Below are positions 1-14,529 of a DNA stretch of 64,000 nucleotides, in pieces. Position numbers and translations under genes: made by a program. A model generated the notes under the pieces. The model saw nothing but the letters and a program-made list of their open reading frames with translations. It did no database searches and was not told the origin of the DNA. Position 1 is the first letter of the stretch, and each line of letters begins with the position of its first letter. Source of the DNA: Petrolisthes cinctipes (Eukaryota > Arthropoda > Malacostraca > Decapoda > Porcellanidae); assembly GCA_033782935.1 (NCBI GenBank), contig JAWQEG010000411.1:2291501-2355500 (forward strand), in the 5' to 3' direction.

Positions 1-3000
1 ATGCATTTTCCGTACCAGTTTATATCTCAAATTCAGGCTCAGAATATCCGAAAATTCGATATTTTTGGGTCCCAGAAGCGATCTGTACATGCCTACTCCA
101 TGTTCGAGTAATTTCAAAATATAGGCAAAAACATGCTAAAAATCGATATTATGAGTGATCAAAGACGATATGTGCATGCATCTTCTGTACCCGTTTATAT
201 CTCAAATTCAGGCTCAAAACACCCGATAATTCGATATTTTTGGGTCCCATAAGCGATCTGTACATGCCTTCTCAGTGCTAGAATTATTTCAAAATATTGG
301 CCCAAAACATGTAGAAAATCGATATTTTGGGTGCCCAAAGTCGATATGTGCATGCATTTTCTGTATCCGATTATATCTCAAATTCAGGCTAAAAACACCA
401 GAAAATTCGATATTTTTGTGTTCCAGAAACGATCTATACATGCATACCCAGGACAGGAATATTTTCAAAATACAGGCCCAAAACATGCTCAAAATCGATA
501 TTTTAGGTGCCCAAAGTCGATATGTGCATGCATCTTCTATACCCGTTTATATCTCAAATTCAGGCTCAAAACACCCAAAACTTAGATATTTTTGTGTCCC
601 AGAAGCGATCTGTAAATGCTTACTCCGTGTTAGAGTATTTTCAAAATACAGGACCAAAACATGCTGAAAATCGATATTTTATGTGCCCAAAGTTAAAATG
701 TGTATGCATCTTTTGTACCCGTATATATCCCAAATTCATGCTCAAAACACCCGAAAAATCGATATTTTTGTGTCCCAGAAGCGATCTGTACATGCCTACT
801 CAGTGCTAGAATAATTTCAAAATATTCGCCCAAAACATGCTAAAAATCGATATTTTGGGTGCCCAAATTCAATATGTGTATGCATCTTCTGTACCCGTTT
901 ATATCTCAAAATCAGGCTCAAAACACAAGAAAATTCGATATTTTTGGGTCCCAGAAGCGATCTGTACATGCCTACTCAGTGCTAGAATAATTTCAAAATA
1001 TTGGCACAAAACATGCTAAGAATCGATATTTTGGGTGCCCAAAGTTGATATGTGCATGAATCTCCTGTACAAGTTTATATCTCATATTCAGGCTCAAAAC
1101 ACACGAATATTCGATATTTTTAGGTCCCAGAAGCGATCTGTACATGTCTACTCCGTGTTAGAGTGTTTTCAAAATACAGGCCGAATACATGCTGAAAATC
1201 GATATTTTAGGTGCCTAAATTCAATATGTGTATGCATCTTCTGTACCCGTTTATATCACAAATTCAGGCTGAAAACACCCGAAAATTCGATATTTTTGGG
1301 TCCCAGAAACGATCTGTACATGCCTACTCAGTGCTAGAATAATTTCAAAATATTCGCACAAAACATGCTAAAAATCGATATTTTAGGTATCCAAAGTCGG
1401 TATGTGCATGCATCTTCTGTACCCGTTTATATCCCAAATTCAGGCTCAAAACATCAGAAAATTCGATATTTTTGGGTCCCAGAAACGATCTATACATGCA
1501 TACCCAGGACAGGAATATTTTCAAAATACAGGCCCAAAACATGCTCAAAATCGAAATTTTAGGTGCCCAAAGTCAAAATGTGAATGCATCTTTTGTACCC
1601 GTTTATATCCCAAATTCAGGCTCAAAACACCCGAAAAATCGATATTTTTGTGTCCCAGAAGCGATCTGTACATGCCTACTCAGTGCTAGAATAATTTCAA
1701 AATATTCGCCGAATACATGCTAAAAATCGATATTTTGGGTGACCAAATTCAATATGTGTATGCATCTTCTGTACCCGTTTATATCCCAAAATCAGGCTCA
1801 AAGCACATGAAAATTCGATATTTTTGGGTCCCAGAAGCGATCTGTACATGCCTACTCAGTGCTAGAATAATTTCAAAATATTAGCACAAAACATGCTAAG
1901 AATCGATATTTTGGTTGCCCAAAGTCGATATGTGCATGCATCTTCTGTACCCGTTTATATCTCAAATTCAAGCTCAAAACACACGAATATTCGATATTTT
2001 TAGGTCTTAGAAGCGATCTGTACATGTCTACTCTGTGTTAGAGTATTTTCAAAATATTGGAATATAACATGCTAAAAATCGATATTTTGGGTGCCCAAAG
2101 TCGATATGTGCATTCATCTTCTGTACCCGTTTATATATCAAATTCAGGCTCAAAACGCCCGAAAATTCGATATTTTTGTGTCCCAGAAGCGATCTGTACA
2201 TGCCTACTCCGCGTTAGAGTATTTTTAAAATACAAGCCAAAAACATACTCAAAATCGATATTTTGGGTGCCAAAAGTCGATATGTGCATGCATCTTCTAT
2301 ACCTGTTTATATCTCAAATTCAGGCTCAAAACACCCAAAAATTCAATATTTTTGTGTCCCAAAAGCGATCTGTACATGCTTACTCCGTGTTAGAGTATTT
2401 TCAAAATACAGGCCCAAAACATGCTGAAAATCGATATTTTAGGTGCCCAAAGTCAAAATGTGTATGCATCTTTTGTACCCGTTTATATCCCAAATTCAGG
2501 CTCAAAACACCCGAGAAATCGATATTTTTGTGTCCCAGAAGCGATCTGTACATGCCTACTCAGTGCTAGAATAATTTCAAAATATTGGCCGAAAACATAC
2601 TAAAAATCGATATTTTGGGTGCCCAAAGTCGATATGTGCATGCATCTTCTGTACCCGTTTATATCTCAAATTCAGGCTCAAAACACACGAATATTCGATA
2701 TTTTTAGGTCCCAGAAGCGATCTGTACATGTCTACTACGTGTTAGAGTATTTTCAAAATACAGGCCCAAAACATGCTGTAAATCGATATTTTAGGTGCCT
2801 AAATTCAATATGTGTATGCATCTTCTCTACCCGTTTATATCACAAATTCAGGCTTGAAACACCCGATAATTCGATATTTTTGGGTCCCAGAAGCGATCTG
2901 TACATGCCTAGTCAGTGCTAGAATAATTTCAAAATATTGGCGCAAAACATGCTAAGATTCGATATTTTGGGTGCCCAAAGTCGATATGTGCATTCATCTT

Positions 3001-3826
3001 CTGTACTGTTTATATCTCAAATTCAGGCTCAAAACGCCCGAAAATTCGATATTTTTGTGTCCCAGAAGCGATCTGTACATGCCTACTCCGCGTTAGAGTA
3101 TTTTTAAAATACAAGCCAAAAACATACTCAAAATCGATATTTTGGGTGCCAAAAGTCGATATGTGCATGCATCTTCTATACCCGTCTATATTTCAAATTC
3201 AGGCTCAAAACATCCAAAAATTAGATATTTTTGTGTCCCAGAAGCGATCTGTACATGCTTACTCCGTGTTAGAGTATTTTCAAAATACAGGCCCAAAACA
3301 TGCTGAAAATCGATATTTTAGGTGCCTAAATTCAATATGTGTATGCATCTTCTGTACCCGTTTATATCACAAATTCAGGCTCAAAACACCCGATAATTCG
3401 ATATTTTTGGGTCCAAGAAGCGATCTGTACATGCCTTCTCAGTGCTAGAATTATTTCAAAATATTGGCCCAAAACATGCTAAAAATCGATATTTTGGGTG
3501 CCCAAAGTCGATATGTGCATGCATTTTCTGTATCCGATTATATCTCAAATTTAGGCTCAAAACACCATAAAATTCTATATTTTTGTGTTCCAGAAACGAT
3601 CTCTACATGCATACCCAAGACTGGAATATTTTCAAATTACAGGCCCAAAACATGCTCAAAATCGATATTTTAGGTGCCAAAGTCGATATGTGCATGCATC
3701 TTCTGTATCCGATTAAATCTCAAATTCATGCTCAAAATGCTCGAAAATTCGATATTTTTGGGTCCCAGAAGCGAACTGTACATGCCTACTCCGTGTTAGA
3801 GTATTTTCAAAATACAGGCCCAAAAC

Positions 3827-5764
3827 ATGCTGAAAATCGATATATTATTTGTCCAAAGTCAATATGTGTATGCATCTTCTGTACCCGTTTACATCCCAAA
3901 TTCAGGCTCAAAACACCCGAAAATTAGATATTTTTGGGTACCAGAAGCGATCTGTACATGCCTACTCAGTGCTAGAATAATTTCAAAATATTGGCCCAAA
4001 ACATGCTAAAAATCGATATTTTGGGTGCCCAAAGTCGATATGTGCATGCATCTTCTGTACCCGTTTATATCTTTAATTCAGGCTCAAAACACAAGAAAAT
4101 TCGATATTTTTGGGTCCCAGAAGCGATCTGTACATGCCTACTCCGTGTTATAGTATTTTCAAAATACAGGCCCAAAATATGCTCAAAATCGATATTTTGG
4201 GTGTTCAAAGTCGACACGAGCATGCATTTTCTGTACCCGTTTATAACTCAAATTCAGGCCCAAAACACCCAAAAATTCGATATTTTTGGGTCCCAGAAGC
4301 GATCTGTACATGCCTACTCCGTATTAGAGTATTTCAAAAACACAGGCCCAAAACATGTTGAAAATCGATTTTTTACGTGCACAAAGTCAATATGTGTATG
4401 CATCTTCTGAACCCGTTTATATCTCAAATTCAGGCTCAAAACACCCGAAAATTCGACATTTTTGGGTCCCAAAAGCGATCTGTATATGCATACCCAGGAC
4501 TGGAATATTTTCAAGATACAGGCCCAAAACATGCTCAAAATCGATATTTTAGGTGCCCAAAGTCGATATGTGCATGCATCTTCTATACCCGTTTATATCT
4601 CAAATTCAGGCTCAAAACACCCGAAAATTCGACATTTTTGGGTCCCAAAAGCGATCTGTATATGCATACCCAGGACTGGAATATTTTCAAGATACAGGCC
4701 CAAAACATGCTCAAAATCGATATTTTAGGTGCCCAAAGTCGATATGTGCATGCATCTTCTATACCCGTTTATATCTCAAATTTAGGCTAAAAACCACCGG
4801 AAATTCGATATTTTTGGGTCCCAGAAGCGAAATATACATGCCTTCTCTGTGTTAGAGTATTTTCAAAATACAGGCCCAAAACATGTTAAAAATCGATATT
4901 TTAGGTGCCCAAAGTCGATATGTGCATGCATCTTCTATACCCGTTTATATCTCAAATTCAGGCTCAAAACACCCGAAAATTCGATATTTTTGGGTCCCAG
5001 AAGCGAAATGTACATGCCTACTCTGTGATTGAGTATTTTCAAAATACAGGCCCAAAACATGCTGAAAATCGATATTTTAGGTGCCCAAAGTCGATATGTG
5101 CATGCATCTTCTATACCCGTTTATATCTCAAATTTAGGCTAAAAAACCCCGAAAATTCGATATTTTTGGGTCCCAGAAGCGAAATATACATGCCTACTCT
5201 GTGTTAGAGTATTTTCAAAATACAGGCCTAAAACATGTTAAAAATCGATATTTTAGGTGCCTAAAGTCGATATGTGCATGCATTTTCTGTATCCGATTAT
5301 ATCTCAAATTCAGGCTCAAAACACCCAAAAATTCGATATTTTTGGGTCCCAGAAGCGAAATGTACATGCCTACTCCGTGTTAGAGTATTTTCAAAATACA
5401 GGCCCAAAACATGCTGAAAATCGATATATTATTTGTCCAAAGTCAATATGTGTATGCATCTTCTGTACCCGTTTACATCCCAAATTCAGGCTCAAAACAC
5501 CCGAAAATTAGATATTTTTGGGTACCAGAAGCGATCTGTACATGCCTACTCAGTGCTAGAATAATTTCAAAATATTGGCCCAAAACATGCTAAAAATCGA
5601 TATTTTGGGTGCCCAAAGTCGATATGTGCATGCATCTTCTGTACCCGTTTATATCTTTAATTCAGGCTCAAAACACAAGAAAATTCGATATTTTTGGGTC
5701 CCAGAAGCGATCTGTACATGCCTACTCCGTGTTATAGTATTTTCAAAATACAGGCCCAAAATAT
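3827..5764 (+). repeat. Higher-order repeat, 1584-bp offset (9 monomers)
   Basis: The segment starting at 3827 recurs nearly unchanged at 5411, exactly 1584 bp (9 x 176) away. Both share rare variants such as TATTATTTGTCCAAAG, the altered GGTACCAG and the A-half ending AAAATTAGATATTTTTGGG. The same 9-monomer offset links 1035 and 2619, whose B halves share the rare CGAATATTCGATATTTTTAGG variant. This points to a nine-monomer higher-order unit, or a 9-monomer duplication, in the left part of the array. Confidence 0.8.
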
Positions 5765-8700
5765 GCTCAAAATCGATATATTAGTTATCCAAAGTCAATA
5801 TGTGTATGCATCTTCTGTACCCGTTTACATCCCAAATTCAGGCTCAAAACACCAGAAAATTCGATATTTTTGTGTTCCAGAAACGATCTATACATGCATA
5901 CCAAGGACTGGAATATTTTCAAATTACAGGCCCAAAACATGCTCAAAATCGATATTTTAGGTGCCCAAAGTCGATATGTGCATGCATCTTCTGTACCCGA
6001 TTATATCTCAAATTCAGGCTCAAAGTACCCGAAAATTCGATATTTTTGGGTCCCAGAAGCGATCTGTACATGCCTACTCCGTGTTAGAGTATTTTCAAAA
6101 TACAGGCCCAAAACATGCTCAAAATCGATATATTAGTTATCCAAAGTCAATATGTGTATGCATCTTCTGTACCCGTTTACATCCCAAATTCAGGCTTAAA
6201 ACAACTGAAAAATCGATATTTTTGTGTCCCAGAAGCGATCTGTACATGCCTACTCAGTGCTAGAATATTTTCAAAATATTGGCACAAAACATGCTAAAAA
6301 TTGATATTTTGGGTGCCCAAATTCAATATGTGTATGCATCGTTTGTACCCGTTTATATCCCAAAATCAGGCTCAAAACATAAGAAAATTCGATTTTTTGG
6401 GGTCCCAGAAGCGATCTGTACATGCCTACTCAGTGCTAGAATAATTTCAAAATATTGGCACAAAACATGCTAAGAATCGGTATTTTGGGTGCCCAAAGTC
6501 GATATGAGCTTGAATCTTCTGTAAACGTTTATAACTCAAATTCAGGCTGAAAACACCCGAAAATTCGATATTTTGGGGTCCCAGAAGCGAAATGTACATG
6601 CCTACTCTGTGTTAGAGTATTTTCAAAATACAGGCCCAAAACATGTTAAAAATCGATATTTTAGGTGCCCAAAGTCGATATGTGCATGCATCTTCTGAAC
6701 CCGATTATATCTCAAATTCAGGCTCAAAATACCCGAAAATTCGATATTTTTGGGTTCCAGAAGCGATCTGTACATGCCTACTCCGTGTTAGAGTATTTTC
6801 AAAATACAGGACCAAAACATGCTGAAAATCGATATATTAGTTGTCCAAAGTCAATATGTGTATGCCTCTTCTGTACCCGTTTACATCCCAAATTCAGGCT
6901 CAAAACACCCAAAAATTCGTTATTTTTGGGTCCCAGAAGCGATCTGTACATGCCTACTCAGTGCTTGAATAATTTCAAAATATTGGACCAAAACATGCTA
7001 AAAATCGATATTTTGGGTGCCCAAAGTCGATATGTGCATGCATCTTCTGTACCCGTTTATATCTCTAATTTAGGCTCAAAACACAAGAAAATTCGATATT
7101 TTTGGGTCTCAGGAGCGATCTGTACATGTCTACTCCGTGTTAGTGTATTTTGAAATTACAGACCCATAATATGCACAAAATCGATATTTTGGGTGCCTAA
7201 AGTCGATATGAGCATGAATCTTCTATAAACGTTTATAACTCAAATTCAGGCTCAAAACACCCGAAAATTCGATATTTTTGGGTCCCAGAAGTGATCTGTA
7301 CATGCCTACTCCGTATTATAGTATTTCCAAAATACAGCTCCAAAACATGTTGAAAATCGATTTTTTAGGTGCACAAAGTCAATATGTGTATGCATCTTCT
7401 GTACCCGTTTATATCTCAAATTCAGGCTCAAAACACCCGAAAATTCGATATTTTTGGGTCCCAGAAGCGATCTGTACATGCATACCCAGGACTGGAATAT
7501 TTTCAAAATACAGGCCCAAAACATGCTCAAAATCGATATTTTAGGTGCCCAAAGTCGATATGTGCATGCATCTTCTATACCCGTTTATATCCCAAATTCA
7601 GGCTCAAAACACCCGAAAATTCGATATTTTTGTGTCCCAAAAGCGATCTGTACATGCCTACTCAGTGCTAGAAAAATTTCAAAATATTGGCCCAAAACAT
7701 GCTAAAAATCGATATTTTGGGTGCCCAAAGTCAATATGTGCATGCATCTTCTGTACCCGTTTATATCTCAAATTCAGGCTCAAAACACACGAATATTCGA
7801 TACTTTTAGGTCCCAGAAGCGATCTGTACATGTCTACTCCGTGTTAGAGTCTTTTCAAAATACAGGCCCAAAACATGCTAAAAATCGATATTTTAGGTGC
7901 CTAAATTCAATATGTGTATGCATCTTCTATACCCGTTTATATCACAAATTCAGGCTCAAAACACCCAATAATTCGATATTTTGGGGTCCCAGAAGCGATC
8001 TGTACATGCCTTCTCAGTGCTAGAATAATTTCAAAATATTGGCCGAAAACATGCTAAAAATCGATATTTTGGGTGCCCAAAGTCGATATGTTCATGCATT
8101 TTCTGTATCCGATTATATCTCAAATTTAGGCTCAAAACACCAGATAATTCGATATTTTTGTGTTCCAGAAACGATCTATACATGCATACCCAAGACTGGA
8201 ATATTTCCAAATTACAGGCCCAAAACATGCTCAAAATCGATATTTTAGGTGCCCAAAGTCGATATGTGCATGCATCTCCTATACCCGTTTATATCTCAAA
8301 TTCAGGCTCAAAACACCCGAAAATTCGATTTTTTTGGGTCCCAGAAGCGAAATATACATGCCTACTCTGTGTTAGAATATTTTCAAAATACAGGCCAAAA
8401 ACATGTTAAAAATCGATATTTTAGGTGCCCAAAGTCGATATGGGCATGCATCTTCTATACCCGTTTATATCTCAAATTCAGGCTCAAAACCTCCGAAAAT
8501 TCGATTTTTTTCGGTCCCAGAAGCGATCTGTACATGCCTACTCCGTGTTAGAGTATTTTCAAAATACAGGCCCAAAACATGCTGAAAATCGATATATTAG
8601 TTGTCCAAAGTCAATATGTGTATGCATCTTCTGTACCCGTTAACATTCCAAATTCAGGCTCAAAAAACCCGAAAATTCGATATTTTTGGGTCCCAGAAGC

Positions 8701-11700
8701 AATCTGTACATGCCTACTCAGTGCTAGAATAATTTCAAAATATTGGCCCAAAACATGCTAAAAATCGATATTTTGGGTGCCCAAATTCAATATTTGTATG
8801 CATCTTCTGTACCCGTTTATATCCCAAAATCAGGCTCAAAACACACGAATATTCGATATTTTTAGGTCCCAGAAGCGATCTGTAAATGTCTACTCCGTGT
8901 TAGAGTATTTTCAAAATACAGGCCCAAAACATGCTGAAAATCGATATTTTAGGTGCCTAAATTCAATATGTGTATGCATCTTCTATACCCGTTTATATCA
9001 CAAATTCAGGCTCAAAACACCAGATAATTCGATATTTTTGGGTCCCAAAAGCGATCTGTACATGCCTTCTCAGTGCTAGAATAATTTCAAAATATTGGCC
9101 CGAAACATGCTCAAAATTGATATTTTGGGTGCCCAAAGTCGATTATGAGCATGAATTTTCTGTAAACGTTTATAACTCAAATTCAGGCTCAAAAGACCCG
9201 AAAATTCGATATTTTTGGGTCCCAGAAGCGATCTGTACATGCCTACTCCGTATTAGAGTATTTCCAAAATACAGGCCCAAAACATGTTGAAAATCGATTT
9301 TTTAGGTGCCCAAAGTCGATATGGGCATGCATCTTCTATACCCGTTTATATCTCAAATTCAGGCTCAAAACACCCGAAAATTCGATATTTTTGGGTCCCA
9401 GAAGCGAAATGTACATGCCTACTCTGTGTTAGAGTATTTTCAAAATACAGGCCCAAAACATGCTGAAAATCGATATTTTAGGTGCCCAAAGTCGATATGT
9501 GCATACATCTTTTGTACCCGTTTATATCCCAAATTCAGGCTCAAAGCACCCGAAAAATCAATATTTTTGTGTCCCAGAAGCGATCTGTACATGCCTACTC
9601 CAAGCTAAAATAATTTCATAATATTGGCACAAAACATGCTAAAAATCTATATTTTAGGTGCCCAAAGTCGATATGTGCATGCATCTTCTATACCCGTTTA
9701 CATCCCAAAATCAGGCTCAAAACACCCGAACATTCGATATTTTTGGGACCCAGAAGCGATCTGTACATGCCTACTCAGTGCTAGAATAATTTTAAAATAT
9801 TGGCCCAAAATATGCTCAAAATCGATATTTTGGGTGCCCAAAGTCGATATGAGCATGCATCTTCTGTACCCGTTTATAACTCAAGTTCAGGCTCTAAACA
9901 CCCGAAAATTCGATATTTTTGGGTCCCAGAAGCGATCTGTACATGCCTACTCCGTATTAGAGTATTTTCAAAATACAGGCCAAAAACATGATAAAAATCG
10001 ATATTTTAGGTGCCCAAAGTCGATATGTGCATGCATCTTCTGTACCCGTTTATATCACAAATTCAGGCTCAAAACACCCGATAATTCGATATTTTTGGGT
10101 CCCAGAAGCGATCTGTACATGCCTCCTCAGTGCCAGAATAATTTCAAATTATTGGCCCAAAACATGCTAAAAATCGATATTTTGGGTGCATGCATTTTCT
10201 GTATCCGATTATATCTCAAATTTAGGCTCAAAACACCAGATAATTCGATATTTTTGTGTTCCAGAAACGATCTATACATGCATACCCAAGACTGGAATAT
10301 TCCCAAATTACAGGCCCATAACATGCTGAAAATCGATATTTTGGGTGCCCAAAGTCGATATGAGCATGCATCTTCTGTACCCGTTTATAACTCAAATTCA
10401 AGCTCAAAACACCCGAAAATTCGATATTTTTGGGTCCCAGAAGCGATCTATACATGCCTACTCCGTATTAGAGTATTTCCAAAATACAGGCCCAAAACAT
10501 GCTGAAAATCGATTTTTTAGGTGCACAAAGTCAATATGTGTATGCATCTTCTGTACCCGTTTATATCTCAAATTCAGGCTCAAAACACCCGAAAATTCGA
10601 TATTTTTGGGTCCCAGAAGCGATCTGTATATGCATACCCAGGACTGGAATATTTTCAAAATACAGGCCCAAAACATGCTCAAAATCGTTATTATAGTTGC
10701 CCAAAGTCGATATGTGCATGCATCTTCTATACCCGTTTATATCTCAAATTCAGGCTCAAAACAAACGAAAATTTAATATTTTTGGGTCCCAGAAGCGAAA
10801 TATACATGCCTACTCTGTGTTAGAGTATTTTCAAAATACAGGCCAAAAACATGTTAAAAATCGATATTTTAAGTGCCCAAAGTCGATATGTGCATGCATC
10901 TTCTATACCCGTTTATATCTCAAATTCAGGCTCAAAACACCCGAAAATTCGATATTTTGGGGTCCCAGAAGCGAAATGTACATGCCTACTCTGTGTTAGA
11001 GTATTTTCATAATACAGGCCCAAAACATGCTGAAAATCGATATTTTAGGTGCCCAAAGTCGATATGTGCATACATCTTTTGTACCCGTTTATATCCCAAA
11101 TTCAGGCTCAAAACACCCGAAAAATCAATGTTTTTGTGTCCCAGAAGCTATCTATACATGCCTACTCAGTGCTAGAATAATTTCAAAATATTGGCCCAAA
11201 ACATGCTAAAAATCGATATTTTGGGTGCACAAAGTCGATATGGGCATGCATCTTATGTACCCGTTTATATCTCTAATTCAGGCTCAAAACACAAGAAAAT
11301 TCGATATTTTTGGGTCCCGGAAGCGATCTGTACATGCATACTCCATATTAGAGTATTTCCAAAATACAGGCCCAAAACATGTTGAAAATCGATTTTTTTA
11401 GGAGCACAAAGTCAATATGTGTATGCATCTTCTGTACCCGTTTATATCTCAAATTCAGGCTCAAAACACCCGAAAATTCGATATTTTTGGGTCCCGGAAG
11501 CGATCTGTACATGCATACCCAGGACTGGAATATTTTCAAAATACAGGCCCAAACCATGCTCAAAATCGATATTTTAGGTGCCCAAAGTCGATATGTGCAT
11601 GCATCTTCTATACCCGTTTATATCTCAAATTCAGGCTCAAAACACCCGAAAATTCGATATTTTTGGGTCCCAGAAGCGAAATGTACATGCCTACTCCGTG

Positions 11701-11929
11701 TTAGAGTATTCTCAAAATACAGGCCAAAAATATGCTCAAAATCGATATTTTGGGTGCCCAAAGTCGATATGTGCATACATCTTCTGTACCCGATTATATC
11801 TCAAATTCAGGCTCAAAATACCCGAAAATTCGATATTTTTGGGTCCCAGAAGCGATCTGTACATGCCTAATCCGTGTTTGAGTATTTTAGAAATATAGGC
11901 CCAAAACATGCTAAAAATCGATATTTTGA

Positions 11930-14200
11930 GTGCCCAAAGACTATATGTGCATGCATCTTCTGTACCCGTTTATATCTCAAATTCAGGCTCAAAACTTCCA
12001 AAAATACGATATATATGGGTCCAAGATGCGATCTGTACATGCCTACTCAGTGATATAATAATTTAAAAATATTGGCCCATAACATGCTAAAAATCGATAT
12101 TTTTGGTGCAAAAAGTCGATATGTGCATTCATCTTCTGTACCCGTTTATATCTCAAATTCAGTCTCAAAATTTCCGAAATTTAGATATTTTTGTGTCGCA
12201 GAAGCGATGTGTACATGCCTACTCCGTGTTAGAGTATTTTCATAATACATGCCAAAAACATACTCAAAATCGATATTTTGGGTGCCCAAACTCAAAATGT
12301 GCATGCATCTTCTGTACCCGTTTATATCTCAAATTCAGGCTCAAAACACCCGAAAATTCGATATTTTTGTGTCCCAGAAGCGATCTGTACATGCCTACTC
12401 AGTGCTAGAATAATTTCACAATATTGGCCGAAAACATGCTAAAAATCGATATTTTAAGTGCTAAAAGTCGATATGTGCATGCATCTTCTGTACCGGTTTA
12501 TATATCAAATTCAGGCTCAAAACACAAGAAAATTCGATAATTTTGGGTCCCAGAAGCGATCTGTACATGCCTACTCTGTGTTAGAGTATTTTCAAATTAC
12601 AGACCCAAAACATGCTGAAAATCGATATTTTAGGTGCCCTAAGTCGATATTTGCATGCATCTTCTGTACCCGTTTATATCTCAAATTCAGGCTCAAAACT
12701 CCCGAAAATTTGATATTTTTGGATCCCAGAAGCAATCTCCAAATGCATAGTCAGTGCTAGAATATTTTCAAAATACAGGCCCAAAACAAGCTGAAAATCA
12801 ATATTATAGGTGCTCAAAGTCGATATCTGCATGCATCTTCTGTTCCCGTTTCTATCCCAAATTCAAGCTAAAAACACCCGAAAATTTGATTTTTTTGGGT
12901 CCCAGAAGCGATCTGTACATGCTTACACAGTGCTAGAATATTTTCAAAATATAGGCCTAAAACATGCTGAAAATCGATATTTTTAGTGAAGAAAGTCAAT
13001 ATGTGCATGTATCTTCTGTACACGTTTATATCCCAAATTCACGCTTAAAACACCAGAAAATTCGATATTTTTGGGTCTTAGAAGCGCTCTAAACATGCTT
13101 ACTTAGTGCTAGATTAAATTCAAAATATAGGGCCAAAACATACTAAAAATCGATATTTTAGGTGCCCAAAGTCGAAATGTGCATTCATCATCTGTACCCG
13201 TTTATATCCCATATTCAGTCTCAAAACACCTGAAAATTCAATATTTTTGGATCCCTGAAGCAATCTCCACATATCTACTCAGTGCTAGAATGTTTCCAAA
13301 ATATAGGCCCAACACATGCTAAAAATCGAATTTTAGGTGTCCAAAGTCGATATGTGCATGCATCTTCTGTACCCGTTTATATCTCAAATTCAGGCTGAAA
13401 ATTGCAGAAAATTCGATATTTTTGGGTCCCAGAAACGATCTGTATATGCATACTCAGAACTGGAATATTTTCAAAATACAGGCCCAAAACATGCTCAAAA
13501 TCGATATTTTAGGTGCCCAAAATTGATATGTGCATTCATCTTCTATACCCGTTTATATCTCAAATTCAGTCTCAGAACAATGGAAAATTCAATATTTTTG
13601 GGTCCCAGAAGCGATCTGTACATGCCTTCTCCGTGTTAGAGTATTTTCAAGACACAGGCAAAAAAAAAAAAAAAAATCGATATTTTGGGTGCCCAAAGTC
13701 GATATGTGCATGCATTTTCTATACTCATTTATATCCCAAATTCAGGCTCAAAACTACCGAAAATTCGATATCTTTTGGTCCCAGAAATGATCTGTACATG
13801 CCTACTCTGTGTTAGAGTATTTTCAAAATACAGACCCAGAACATGCTGAAAATCGATATTTTAGGTGCCCAAAGTTGATATCTGCATGCATCTTCTGTAC
13901 CCGATTATATCTCAAATACAGGCTCAAAACACATGAAAATTCGATATTTTTGGATCCCAGAAGCAATCTCCAAATGCATAGTCAGTGCTAGAATATTTTC
14001 AAAATACAGGCCCAAAACAAGCTGAAAATCAATATTATAGGTGCTCAAAGTCGATATCTGCATGCATCTTCTGTTCCCGTTTCTATCCCAAATTCAGACT
14101 AAAAACACCCGAAAATTTGATTTTTTTAGGCCCCAGAAGCGCTCTGTACATGCCTACTCCGTGTTAGAGTATTTTCAAAATACAGGCCTAACACATGCTA
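11930..14200 (+). repeat. More diverged central block of the satellite
   Basis: Monomers here carry many private substitutions and small indels compared with the well homogenised flanks, for example near 12000, 12540, 12960-13130 and 13200-13330. A local 7-monomer duplication links 12754-12936 to 13985-14167 (offset 1231 bp); both contain the variant AATCAATATTATAGGTGCTC. The block separates a left domain (1-11.9 kb) and a right domain (14.2-23.7 kb) that are enriched in different monomer variants. Confidence 0.7.
13660..13676 (+). repeat. A17 homopolymer inside a satellite monomer
   Basis: The junction that normally reads CCCAAAACATGCTAAAAATCG is replaced by a run of 17 A after CACAGGC, followed by TCGATATTTTGGG. 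The ACATGCT core is missing. This could be slippage or the scar of a poly(A)-tailed insertion. Confidence 0.9.
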
Positions 14201-14529
14201 AAAATCAATATTTTGGGTGCCCAAAGTCGATATATGCATGCATCTTCTGTAACCGTTTATATCCCAAATTTAGGCTCAAAACACCCGAAAATTCGATATT
14301 TTTGGGTCCCAGAAGCGATCTGTACATGCCTACTCAGTGCTAGAATAATTACAAAATATTGGCCCAAAACATGCTAAAAATCGATATTTTGAGTGCCCAA
14401 AGTCGATATGCGCATGCATTTTCTGTACCAGTTTATAACTCAAATTCAGGCTCAAAACACCCGAAAATTCGATATTGTTGGGTCCCAGAAGCGATCTGTA
14501 CATGCCTACTCAGTGTTAGAGTATTTTCA

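Noticed and set aside
9624..10505. 293-codon open frame and many 60-170-codon frames across 1-24 kb
   Set aside because: They translate the 176-bp satellite in rotating frames; start positions recur every 176 bp and equivalent frames appear on both strands. No gene.
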